A stretch of 64,000 bases of DNA from Halorussus halophilus (GTDB lineage Archaea; Halobacteriota; Halobacteria; Halobacteriales; Haladaptataceae). The stretch spans positions 1-64,000 of the forward strand of contig NZ_CP044525.1 of assembly GCF_008831545.1 (NCBI RefSeq), written 5' to 3'. The notes under the pieces were generated by a model, which was not told the origin of the DNA, did not search any database, and saw only the letters and a list, made by a program, of their open reading frames with translations. The translations under genes were made by a program, and so were the position numbers. Positions 8,765 to 16,263 of this stretch are shown here, piece by piece (the stretch's first letter is position 1; every line of letters begins with the position of its first letter).

Positions 8765-9550
8765 GTGACGATCAATTGGGTGACGACGGGGGTATCTGCG
8801 GTCGTCATTCTGGTCGCGTCCGTCGTACACGGAATCGCTGGGTTTGGCTTCGCGCAGGTTTCGATGGGACTGATGCCACTGTTCCGATCACCGTCTAGTG
8901 CGTCGATTATCTTCACAGCGACGGCAGTCGTGAGCAACGCCCGTGTCTGGTGGAGTGTCCGAGACGCGTTCGACTGGCAGAAGTGGATTGTCCCCGTCGG
9001 GGGACTCGTCGTCGGAATGCCACTGGGAATCTACGTGTTCAGCCAGTTCAACAAGGCACAGATGCGCGTCGCCATCGGGGCGGTCCTCGTGCTCGCAGTC
9101 ATCATCGTCGGTGCGACCCAACAACTTGACGTCGTCACGGACTGGATCGAAGCACGGGACTACCGCCCGGGGAATCTCGTCGGCGCGACGGCTGGACTCT
9201 TTGCCGGGATATTCGGCGGGGCAGTTGCAGTTCCCGGCCCGCCGATGATCATCTACGGGGCGTTCATGTCCGCCAGCGGGTTCTGGAGCGATGAAGAGAT
9301 GAAGGCGACGTTCACCGCCTTCTTTGGGACGCTCATGCTGTACCGACTCGGCAGTCTCACCTACACGGGAACGGTGACGACGCCGCTCATGATCGAAGCC
9401 CTCGTCGCAATCCCGATGGTGTTCGTTGGCGCGTGGATCGGGGTCTATATCTTCGACAACATCCCTGAACGCGTCTTCCAATGGGTCGTGCTGATACTAC
9501 TGACCGTGAACGCGTTCGTCCTACTGTTCACAGCCATCCCACAACTCTAA
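8765..9550 (+). CDS. TSUP (TauE/SafE) family exporter (1)
   Basis: 261-residue membrane protein with about eight hydrophobic segments and paired family motifs (HGIAGFGFAQV near the start, AGIFGGAVAVPGPPMIIYG in the middle). TSUP proteins move sulfite, sulfonates or other organosulfur anions. The GTG at 8765 is the only start that keeps the first membrane helix. It diverges from the SoxB-like gene with 285 bases between, which fits sulfite export after sulfane-sulfur oxidation. Substrate is inferred from context. Confidence 0.85.
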   Translation: MTINWVTTGVSAVVILVASVVHGIAGFGFAQVSMGLMPLFRSPSSASIIFTATAVVSNARVWWSVRDAFDWQKWIVPVGGLVVGMPLGIYVFSQFNKAQMRVAIGAVLVLAVIIVGATQQLDVVTDWIEARDYRPGNLVGATAGLFAGIFGGAVAVPGPPMIIYGAFMSASGFWSDEEMKATFTAFFGTLMLYRLGSLTYTGTVTTPLMIEALVAIPMVFVGAWIGVYIFDNIPERVFQWVVLILLTVNAFVLLFTAIPQL

Positions 9551-9598
9551 GGGATGGTTGGCAAACGGTTTAATTCTGCATCGGTAACGGACCAGTTA

Positions 9599-10093
9599 AT
9601 GGCAAAAAGATGGACCCGGCGAAATGCTCTTCGGTCACTTGGGACTATTGGAACTCTTAGTATTGCAGGCTGTCTTGGTTCGTCGAACGGACAGTCCTGG
9701 GATATCAAGGAAAACCTCGCTGTCACTAATGCCCAGCAGTACAATTCGCCCGGCTGTGGTTGCTGCAAACAGTATGCATCGTACTTTCGGGAAAACGCCG
9801 ACGGGAAGCTTACCGAGACCGTCCCTGATGATATTTATAGGATTAAGAGAAAGCACAACATTCCTCAAAAGCTACAAGGCTGTCACACACTTGTCTTGGA
9901 TGACTACTTCGTCGAAGGTCATGTCCCTCTAGAAGTTGTGTCGAAACTCCGCACGGAAACACCCGATATCGATGGAGTCGCTCTCCCAGGAATGCCAGCA
10001 GGATCTCCTGGAATGGGCGGTGAGAAACGTCGTGAATTTGTCGTTTACGCAATCGGCGGTGAGCAAGGAACTGAAAAGTACATGACAATCTAA
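9599..10093 (+). CDS. DUF411 metal-binding Tat lipoprotein
   Basis: About 164 residues. The twin-arginine signal (RWTRRNALRSLG) ends in a lipobox (LSIAGC), so it should be lipid-anchored outside the cell. The mature part carries the DUF411 signature PGCGCCKQYA plus later GCHTLVLDDYFVEGHVP. DUF411 proteins occur next to copper efflux genes and probably bind copper with the CxCC cluster. Start 9599 is chosen over 9554 because TTTAATT about 25 bases upstream looks like a TATA box and would give a leaderless transcript. It is followed by the remains of copZ. Confidence 0.85.
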   Translation: MAKRWTRRNALRSLGTIGTLSIAGCLGSSNGQSWDIKENLAVTNAQQYNSPGCGCCKQYASYFRENADGKLTETVPDDIYRIKRKHNIPQKLQGCHTLVLDDYFVEGHVPLEVVSKLRTETPDIDGVALPGMPAGSPGMGGEKRREFVVYAIGGEQGTEKYMTI

Positions 10094-10382
10094 CACCTTG
10101 GTGAGTGAAGGTTGTGGTTGCCGTGGACCCGTGGGTCGGTCGTAGTGGACTGCTTGTGAGACGATGGTGGCGGTGTATCCTTCCTACTACGTCCTCAGAG
10201 CGCATAGCGTACTGAGGGGCTGAACGAGAGCTTCGCTTTCTACGTTGCTCCTTGAGGAAGGTGAGTTAGCCCCTGCGTCCAATTAAACCGTCTGTAGTCT
10301 ATGCCGAAGCGTCGTACCCCGCCTCGTTGACGGCGTTGACGAGCGTCTGCGTCTCTGCGTCACATGAATTTCGAGGCGGAAG

Positions 10383-10402
10383 CCCACGGCTTTAGCCGTG
10401 GG
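10383..10402. repeat. Left-end hairpin of TnpB element 1
   Basis: Arms CCCACGGC and GCCGTGGG are separated by TTTA. It is the subterminal stem-loop recognised by Y1 transposases in this superfamily, and it closely resembles the right-end stem at 11725. Confidence 0.8.
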
Positions 10403-10492
10403 AGGAAGCCGACATGGTACGAGTCTCTCCTCGAACGATTGCTTGGCGACTCCCCCACCATTAAGTAACTCAGTGCCGTAATGTGAAGTATC

Positions 10493-11737
10493 GTGGAATA
10501 CCGGCGAACCGCCGTCATCAAACTCGACACGTCCTCGGACGACGATTCAGCACTCCGAGAGACGGTCGAACAATTCAAACACTGTGCCAACCGCGCAAGC
10601 GAGTGGTGCTGGCACGGCGACGACGGCTACCACGTCACCTCGAAAGCCAAAGCCGAACGCGCCCTCTACGACTCACTCCGTGACGAAACCGACCTGACCG
10701 CGAATCTCGTTCAGAAAGGGATTCGCAGGGCAGTCGAAGCCGTCAAGAGTGGTGTCGAACGACTCAAACGTGGCGAAAGTACGTCGAAGCCATACTTCTC
10801 GGCGGACAGCGCGGTGTATGACAAGCGGTCTGCGACGTTCCACCGCGACCACGTATCGCTGTCCACCGTAAATGGGCGCGTTGAGTGCGATTACATTCTT
10901 CCCGACGACCCGGAGAAACCGCCGACCAAGTACGTCTCCGACGACGATTTCGAGTTTCGAATGGCCTCTCTCCAGTACCGCGACGGTGACTGGTATCTCC
11001 ACGCCTCCATGCGAAAAGTCGAAGCAGACGAGGAGTCGTCTGAACCGGACACCAAGCACAGAACAGTCCTTGGTGTGGATTTAGGTGTCAACAACCTCGC
11101 CGTCGCTTCGACCGGGCAGTTCTGGTCGGCAGACGAGTTCAACCACTGGCGTCGAGAGTACGAGAAACGTCGTGGGTTGCTCCAACAGTGTGGCTCTCGC
11201 CACGCCCACGATAACATCGAATCCGTTGGGCGAAAAGAGACTGGCCGGTTCGAGATGCACCTTCACAGGGTAGCAAACGAACTTCTTGAAGAAGCGGTCG
11301 AGAACGACTGTTCGCACATCGTCTTCGAGAACTTGACCCACATTAGGGAGAACGTCCCTGAAGCGACGTGGCAACACGTTTGGGCGTTCAGACGCCTCTA
11401 CGAGTACGTCGAGTACAAGGCTGAGGAGTACGGTCTGAACGTCGAGCAAGTTCCGCCGGAGAATACGTCGAAGCGGTGTTCGACGTGTGGGTTTACGCAC
11501 GGTAACAATCGGTCGGGAGAGTCGTTCGAGTGTCAGAAATGCGGGTATGAGAACCACGCGGACTACAACGCGAGCAAGAATATCGGCTTTCGGTATCTCC
11601 GTCGTCGGCAAAACGCAGACGATGGAGGCGCACCCGTAGGTGTTGCGCTAAATCGCGGGACGTTGAACGTGAGTGGCGAGTATTCGCCCGCCAGCGATGG
11701 TCAGAACGGGAGTCCACGCGAAAGCCCACGACTTTAG
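10493..11737 (+). CDS. tnpB: TnpB RNA-guided nuclease, element 1
   Basis: 414-residue TnpB with GTG start. The RuvC-like catalytic triad is visible: D in LGVDLGVNNLAV, E in IVFENLTHI, and D in ENHADYNASKNIG. A CxxC...CxxC zinc finger (CSTCGFTH...CQKCGYE) lies between the second and third motifs. TnpB uses an ωRNA from its own 3' end to cut the empty donor site and promote retention of the element. All key residues are present, so it is probably active. The C terminus runs into the right-end hairpin. The protein is about half identical to the second TnpB at 36180. Confidence 0.95.
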   Translation: MEYRRTAVIKLDTSSDDDSALRETVEQFKHCANRASEWCWHGDDGYHVTSKAKAERALYDSLRDETDLTANLVQKGIRRAVEAVKSGVERLKRGESTSKPYFSADSAVYDKRSATFHRDHVSLSTVNGRVECDYILPDDPEKPPTKYVSDDDFEFRMASLQYRDGDWYLHASMRKVEADEESSEPDTKHRTVLGVDLGVNNLAVASTGQFWSADEFNHWRREYEKRRGLLQQCGSRHAHDNIESVGRKETGRFEMHLHRVANELLEEAVENDCSHIVFENLTHIRENVPEATWQHVWAFRRLYEYVEYKAEEYGLNVEQVPPENTSKRCSTCGFTHGNNRSGESFECQKCGYENHADYNASKNIGFRYLRRRQNADDGGAPVGVALNRGTLNVSGEYSPASDGQNGSPRESPRL

Positions 11738-11752
11738 TCGTGGGTTACTTAC
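11640..11752 (+). ncRNA. Probable ωRNA 3' region of TnpB element 1
   Basis: The final tnpB codons and right end contain a stable stem-loop (11725-11744: CCCACGAC, TTTA loop, GTCGTGGG). In characterised TnpB systems the ωRNA scaffold overlaps this part, and the guide is the flanking host sequence just past the right end, here starting CTGTTATCG in copZ. The 5' boundary is arbitrary. Confidence 0.6.
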
Positions 11753-12013
11753 CTGTTATCGATGCAGTTTCTGCCTCGCGGTCGGCAGTCGCCGATGACA
11801 CGCCCGATACGTCTTCGAGTGCCTCTTCCACGGTCTGTTCGCAGTGTTCACAGGTCATTCCTTCGACAACGATTGTTTTGCTCATACGCGTTATAGTACG
11901 AGAGGCTACTCTTTCTGACTTATTCCTTGATTCTCAAATCATATTTGGGATCACACCTTCATTACAAAAGCAATTATCGGTGGTGTCTTAGTAGTTGGCG
12001 CACAAGCATCTGT

Positions 12014-12604
12014 ATGCGTGACCTGGATGAGACAGACTTGGAGATACTGTCGCTACTCGGTGAGGACGCCCGCCGACCGTACAGCGAAATCGCCGACGAA
12101 ATAGGCCTTTCTGGACCAGCGGTATCGGACCGCATTACTCGCCTTCAGGACGCGGGCGTCATCAATCGCTTCACCATTGATGTTGACCACTCCCAACTAC
12201 GCGCTGGCATACCGGTGTTCGTCCAAGTGGACGTACCTCCTAGCGGTTTCGACGACCTTCGGGACCAGATTGGGGACGAAGAAGCAGTTGAACACGTATT
12301 TGTGACTGCTGATGGTGATATCTGGTTTTACGCCCGCGCACAGGTCCAGAACGTCCGCCAATGGCTAGACGAACTGATCGCGCAAGCAGGTGATGTCAAC
12401 TACACCGTGACGTTGATGGACGACTACGAGTGGCGGCCGTCGCTAGGCGGGACCGAGTTTGCACTCACCTGTGCGGAGTGCGGTAACACTGTCGACAGCG
12501 AGGGTGAATCAGCCCGCATCGATGGCCAGATGTATCACTTCTGTTGCCCATCCTGCCGGGACCGGTTCGAAGAACGGTACAATCGTCTCGAAGAAGGCGC
12601 GTGA
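12014..12604 (+). CDS. Lrp/AsnC-type regulator with C-terminal TRASH domain
   Basis: About 196 residues. The N-terminal AsnC winged helix (LDETDLEILSLLGEDARRPYSEIA) is followed by a RAM-like ligand domain. A TRASH metal-binding domain at residues 150-185 has CAECGNTV...HFCCPSCRDRF. Homologous HTH-TRASH proteins sense copper in archaea, and the Halobacterium protein VNG1179C activates a copper ATPase gene. The start at 12014 (MRDLDETD) matches the family N terminus. It diverges from the broken copZ across about 130 bases and should be that operon's regulator. Confidence 0.9.
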   Translation: MRDLDETDLEILSLLGEDARRPYSEIADEIGLSGPAVSDRITRLQDAGVINRFTIDVDHSQLRAGIPVFVQVDVPPSGFDDLRDQIGDEEAVEHVFVTADGDIWFYARAQVQNVRQWLDELIAQAGDVNYTVTLMDDYEWRPSLGGTEFALTCAECGNTVDSEGESARIDGQMYHFCCPSCRDRFEERYNRLEEGA

Positions 12605-12823
12605 CTGGTTAGGATTTCAAAGAACACCTACGGAGACTCTTTGCTTTTCTACTAGAAAACCGGGTGATTAGATTCGACTTCTACTACGTCGTCAGTCACT
12701 TGAACAGTGGGCGCGGGCGAAGAGCACCATCTGGCGAGCAGAGAAGACTGACTCGTCACGTACCGCGAAGTGGTGGTTCGACAGTTCTCCGGCGACGGGA
12801 CCACGATTCCGTTACAGGATGGA
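12605..12823. other. Intergenic region, no feature recognised
   Basis: About 220 bases between the convergent AsnC-TRASH and halocyanin genes. I see no supported gene or strong hairpin. Confidence 0.4.
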
Positions 12824-13579
12824 CTATTTTGATGTGTTCCCGTCGGTGGTTTCCAACTGGTTGCGGCGACGCTGGAATTCTTCGTCGCTGATTTCTCCTC
12901 GTTCGTGTCGGTTCCGAAGCGTTGCCATGGCCGTATTGTCTTGTTCGGACGAGGGTTGTCCACGGCGGAGTGCCCAGTAGAGTGCTCCGCCGATTACACC
13001 GAGCATCCCCAGTGCGCCACCGACAAACGGCAGGCCACCGAACCAACCGCGGCCGCGCCCAGACCCCATTCCAGGACCCATTCCGGGCCCCATCATTCCG
13101 CCGCTGGAGCTGCTGTCTCCATCCGCAAACGCCTCGTACGCAATTGTCTCTCGGTCGACGATTCTGTCGCTACTCGGGACATCACCGTTCGGAATCGGGC
13201 TCTGTTCTGCGGGTCCGCCAGGCTCACCGACGACGATTCGGCCGACCATTCCAACTGACTGATGTGGACTGCAGTAGTAGTCGTAGGTTCCGGGCGTGTC
13301 GAACGTCTGCTTGAACGATCCTTCTGAGATGACGCCGCTATCGAAGGTTTGCGCGCCGTCCGGGATGCGGTCTTGATACGCCGTGGCTGAGTGAGCGCCC
13401 GCGGCAATCTCAAACTGTACCGTCGTCCCGGGTTCGACGTGGAGGCCGATCGGGTCGAAGTAGTTGTTACCCATCTTCACGACGGGCGTTTCCTGTGCCG
13501 TAACTCGCTGTGTGAGCCCTGCGCCTGCGGCGGCGCTAGTACCGAGCAGTTGCAGGAACTGTCTTCGATTGGAATTCAT
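12824..13579 (-). CDS. Halocyanin-type blue copper protein with TM helix and SHOCT tail
   Basis: 251 residues from ATG 13579. Order: Tat signal (NRRQFLQLLGTSAAAG); plastocyanin-like domain with ligands His in GAHSATA, then Cys, His and Met in YYCSPHQSVGMVG; a linker; a Gly/Met-rich stretch (MMGPGMGPGMG); a TM segment (GGALGMLGVIGGALYWAL); and a C-terminal SHOCT motif (RHERGEISDEEFQRRRNQLE). Blue copper proteins shuttle electrons at the membrane. The SHOCT tail would face the cytosol if the TM anchors the protein. An upstream extension of the frame is low-complexity and rejected. Its copper neighbours include a multicopper oxidase. Confidence 0.9.
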   Translation of the reverse strand: MNSNRRQFLQLLGTSAAAGAGLTQRVTAQETPVVKMGNNYFDPIGLHVEPGTTVQFEIAAGAHSATAYQDRIPDGAQTFDSGVISEGSFKQTFDTPGTYDYYCSPHQSVGMVGRIVVGEPGGPAEQSPIPNGDVPSSDRIVDRETIAYEAFADGDSSSSGGMMGPGMGPGMGSGRGRGWFGGLPFVGGALGMLGVIGGALYWALRRGQPSSEQDNTAMATLRNRHERGEISDEEFQRRRNQLETTDGNTSK

Positions 13580-13607
13580 GGCTGAGTTTTCTCTGGGTTG
13601 TCGTTCG

Positions 13608-13949
13608 TCATCTGTGCACGAGGCCGATGAGCCGTTGGGCGAGTCCTTCTTGACGATGAATCGCCGATCGGATCTCCTCCTCCAACTCCTCCCGCTCGAC
13701 GATACCGATGAACTCGTCAACTCGCTCGCCATCGGCGTAGATGAGGGTAGTTGGCGTCTTCCGGACATCGTACTCTTCGGCCGTCTCGAGGTCTTTCTGT
13801 ATGTCGACCTCGCGGAATTCGACATCAGGGAACTCGTCCTCGATGCCCTCGTTTTTCTGTCGCTGCGTAGCACACGCCCCGCACGTTTCCTGAGTGAAGA
13901 GGATGACTTCGGTCACAGATAGAGATACGGTCTTGTACGTTATTGGCAT
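13608..13949 (-). CDS. Small thioredoxin-like protein (CGAC)
   Basis: The thioredoxin fold contains VILFTQETCGACATQ, later RKTPTTLIYADGE with the cis-Pro (TPT). It should reduce disulfides in the cytoplasm, perhaps in copper-loaded partners. The ATG at 13949 gives 113 residues. A GTG at 13916 gives a protein beginning directly at TEVILF, which fits many homologues better; the choice is open. It lies 28 bases upstream of the halocyanin gene on the same strand. Confidence 0.85.
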   Translation of the reverse strand: MPITYKTVSLSVTEVILFTQETCGACATQRQKNEGIEDEFPDVEFREVDIQKDLETAEEYDVRKTPTTLIYADGERVDEFIGIVEREELEEEIRSAIHRQEGLAQRLIGLVHR

Positions 13950-14217
13950 TACTATCCAAATTCTAAACTCGCGCAGGGACTCAGTCTTTGATTTGAAAGC
14001 GAAATTCAGTTCTCGGAGGCAAGCAGTGTTCTGTGTTGTGACGGTAGATGTACAAAGAAGCGCTGCCACGGATTCCAGCGGTCGTCGTTCCGAACGATCG
14101 TTCCCCCTCACGAACGGGACCACAGGTGGAATACCGATTTCTCGCTCGTCGAGTTCCGTCGCCTCAACCCGGTCGTCGGTCATGAAGGGGAAGGATGGAA
14201 ACCGGTTCCGAGAGTCG

Positions 14218-15696
14218 TTATTGGACGTATTGCAGAACCCGTGCCATTCCAGCTTCGAGGTGGTAGAGGTTGTGACAGTGGAACAGCCATTCGCCCGGAT
14301 TATCAGCCAGGAAGTCGAAGGTGACCTCGCCCATGTGGCCGGGGACGATAACGGTGTCCTTGACGGCGTTTCCGACTTGGAAGAAGTGACCGTGGAGGTG
14401 CATCGGGTGAATCACCGGGCTACGGTTTACCATCCTCACTCGGACATGGTCGCCCTCGCGCACGCGGAGTGGGTCCGCATCGGGGTACGCCTGACCGTCG
14501 ATCACCCACTCGTAGGAACCGCCACCGCCTGGCGACAGCGTCAGGTCGAACTGGCGGTCTGGGTTGCCATTGATTCCGTCTAGCGGTGAGAGCGCATTGA
14601 GGTCAGCGTACTGGAGTCGGCGTCCCTCCGAGGATGGCGCAGACGGAGATCCACTGTTCCCGTCATACTGAAGGAGGGCGCGTGCCGGTGATTCGCTACC
14701 GTTCACAGCGTCGGCGCGTATCTCCCACGTCCCGGGGTTGTTGGCCTCGACGACTGCGTCGTACCGTTCGCCGGCCCCGAAGACAAACGAATCCACCGTC
14801 ACCGGTTCGACCGGCCGTCCGTCGGCGTGGGTGACCGACATATTGTGACCGGCAGTCCGAACCCGGAATGCCGTTGCACTTCCGGCGTTCACGAATCGGA
14901 GACGTATCCGTTCGCCTTCTTGGATGGTGAACGTCTGCGGGTCAGACGGTAACCGTCCATTGATGAGGAGTCCGGCGTACGGTGGTCGTCTGTCACCCAT
15001 CTGGCCCATGTTTCCCATGCCGCCGGAACCGCCACCACCTCTGCCACCACGACCGCCTCGGCCTCCCCGTCCGCCACCCATCGGACCTTGACCGGAGTCA
15101 ACTTCCGAGAGTGGTCGTGGTTCTTGGTTCAAGTAGTCGTCGACGATGACTGTGTACTCTCGGTCGTACTCGACGTGAGGATTCTGTTCTTCAATCACCA
15201 ATGGACCGAAGAGTCCGCGGTCGAGTTGGAGTCCGACGTGACTATGATAGAAGTACGTCCCCGCGGGTTCCGCTCGGAACTTGTACGTGAACGTCTCACC
15301 CGACGCTATCGGCTGTTGGGTGAGCCCAGGGACGCCATCCATCGCGTTCGGCACCGGTACACCGTGCCAGTGGACCGTCGTCCCCTCCGAAACGTCGTTT
15401 CTGACTGTGGTTTCGAATACATCTCCCTCCTTAACTCGAAGTTCAGGTCCGGGGAACTCACCGTTGTACAGCCAATTCTGGGCAGATGTATTCGGTCCTG
15501 GCTGGATTGGGCCGGGCGCCGCGGTGACCGTCGTTGACGTGTCCGCAGAAGCTGAGACGGTCGGACGTGGTGTGGCAGACTGCGATTCGTCGTTGTCCTC
15601 CAGCACGTCGCTTCCCGAGCATCCCGCGAGTGCACTCACACTTCCTCCGCCCAGCAACTGGAGGAACCGACGTCGAGACGTTGATGGTCCGTTCAC
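14218..15696 (-). CDS. Multicopper oxidase (laccase-like), Tat lipoprotein
   Basis: 492 residues with SRRRFLQLLGGG Tat signal and lipobox LAGC near residue 26. All copper-binding motifs are present: HWHG (about residue 109), HSH, HPMHLHGH and HCHNLYHLEAGM, including the T1 Cys. Members oxidise phenols or Cu(I)/Mn(II) and reduce O2 to water; CueO-like copper detoxification is a reasonable guess here. A Gly/Arg-rich run (GGRGGRGGRGGRGGGGSGG) with several Met residues sits in the middle domain and may bind copper or be a flexible loop. Its start overlaps the stop of the DUF302 gene by 4 bases, so the two are cotranscribed. Confidence 0.93.
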   Translation of the reverse strand: MNGPSTSRRRFLQLLGGGSVSALAGCSGSDVLEDNDESQSATPRPTVSASADTSTTVTAAPGPIQPGPNTSAQNWLYNGEFPGPELRVKEGDVFETTVRNDVSEGTTVHWHGVPVPNAMDGVPGLTQQPIASGETFTYKFRAEPAGTYFYHSHVGLQLDRGLFGPLVIEEQNPHVEYDREYTVIVDDYLNQEPRPLSEVDSGQGPMGGGRGGRGGRGGRGGGGSGGMGNMGQMGDRRPPYAGLLINGRLPSDPQTFTIQEGERIRLRFVNAGSATAFRVRTAGHNMSVTHADGRPVEPVTVDSFVFGAGERYDAVVEANNPGTWEIRADAVNGSESPARALLQYDGNSGSPSAPSSEGRRLQYADLNALSPLDGINGNPDRQFDLTLSPGGGGSYEWVIDGQAYPDADPLRVREGDHVRVRMVNRSPVIHPMHLHGHFFQVGNAVKDTVIVPGHMGEVTFDFLADNPGEWLFHCHNLYHLEAGMARVLQYVQ

Positions 15697-16076
15697 AGTT
15701 CGTCGAGTACTCGTTCGAATCGGTCAGCGACTTCTTGGGAGATCGAGTCGAGGTTGGGATTTTCCGTGATGCCGACCAGTTGTTTGGGATCGACGGCGCT
15801 CACGGTGACGCCGTCGTCGGTCTCGTAGACGATAACGTTGCACGGTAGGAGCGCACCGAGTTCGATTTCGTCTGCGAGGCCTTCGAAGGCGAGTTGGGGG
15901 TTGCAGGCGCCGAGGATGCGATATTGTCTGAACTCTTCGTCGAGTTTCTCCGCGAACGTCGTTTGCACGTCGATGTCACAGAGGACGCCGAAGCCTTCCT
16001 CTTCGAGCGCACTCATAGTCTTCTCGACAACCATGTCAAACTCATCGTCGACCTGCTTCCGCATTGTATAGTCCAT
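15693..16076 (-). CDS. DUF302 family protein
   Basis: About 127 residues. DUF302 features are ALEEEGFGVLCDIDVQTTFAE, ILGACNPQLAFEGL and LLPCNVIVYE. The conserved CNP/PCN cysteines may bind metal or heme. The function is unknown; family members are often next to copper or sulfur oxidation genes. Start 16076 (MDYTMRKQV) is favoured over an ATG 45 bases upstream because of family length. It begins the DUF302-multicopper oxidase operon. Confidence 0.85.
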   Translation of the reverse strand: MDYTMRKQVDDEFDMVVEKTMSALEEEGFGVLCDIDVQTTFAEKLDEEFRQYRILGACNPQLAFEGLADEIELGALLPCNVIVYETDDGVTVSAVDPKQLVGITENPNLDSISQEVADRFERVLDEL

Positions 16077-16087
16077 ATAGCACAATA
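16076..16087. promoter_or_regulatory. Possible variant of the TATTG-N2-CAATA motif
   Basis: TATAGCACAATA differs from the inverted motif near the sulfur genes by one base. It overlaps the start codon of the DUF302 gene, where a bound repressor could block transcription, but one site may be chance. Confidence 0.25.
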
Positions 16088-16263
16088 ACGCGTGCGCACT
16101 GATTACTGTTTGGGCGACCACCGAAACTCGCCTATCCCTTATTAATCAAGATAGTTAACCGCTTTATATGGTTTCTCTGCACTGAAAAAGCCAACTGTCC
16201 TCGAGCCCCAATCGAATATAATAGTGTCCATATCGTGAAATACTCTGTCGGTGGAGGGGGAAG

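Larger units (their letters stand above)
10364..11752 (+). mobile_element. IS200/IS605-superfamily element carrying only tnpB (IS1341-type)
   Basis: Boundaries come from the restored copZ frame and are exact within a 2-base ambiguity (AC at both joints; 10362-11750 is equivalent). The left flank ends ...GTCAC and the right end is ...TTACTTAC. Hairpins with identical TTTA loops lie near each end (10383-10402, CCCACGGC arms; 11725-11744, CCCACGAC arms). There is no target-site duplication, as expected for Y1-type single-strand transposition. No tnpA is present, so the element must have moved with a transposase supplied in trans. Confidence 0.9.
10299..11885 (-). pseudogene. copZ: copZ-like heavy-metal-associated protein split by a TnpB element
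   Basis: The 5' part runs from ATG 11885 to 11753 and reads MSKTIVVEGMTCEHCEQTVE and on to ETASITG. The 3' part, 10363 to 10299, reads DAETQTLVNAVNEAGYDASA and stop. Removing the intervening 1.39 kb restores one exact 65-codon frame (ACA GGT GAC GCA GAG). GMTCxxC is the copper-binding loop of HMA metallochaperones. CopZ carries Cu(I) to a CopA ATPase; no CopA is in this window. As it stands, translation from the ATG adds one lysine codon and stops inside the element, losing the last third of the fold. It diverges from a copper-sensing AsnC-TRASH regulator. Confidence 0.9.

Noticed and set aside
13580-13873. N-terminal extension of the halocyanin-SHOCT frame
   Set aside because: Ser/Arg-rich and antisense-like; the Tat signal starts at 13579 and the extension overlaps the thioredoxin gene.
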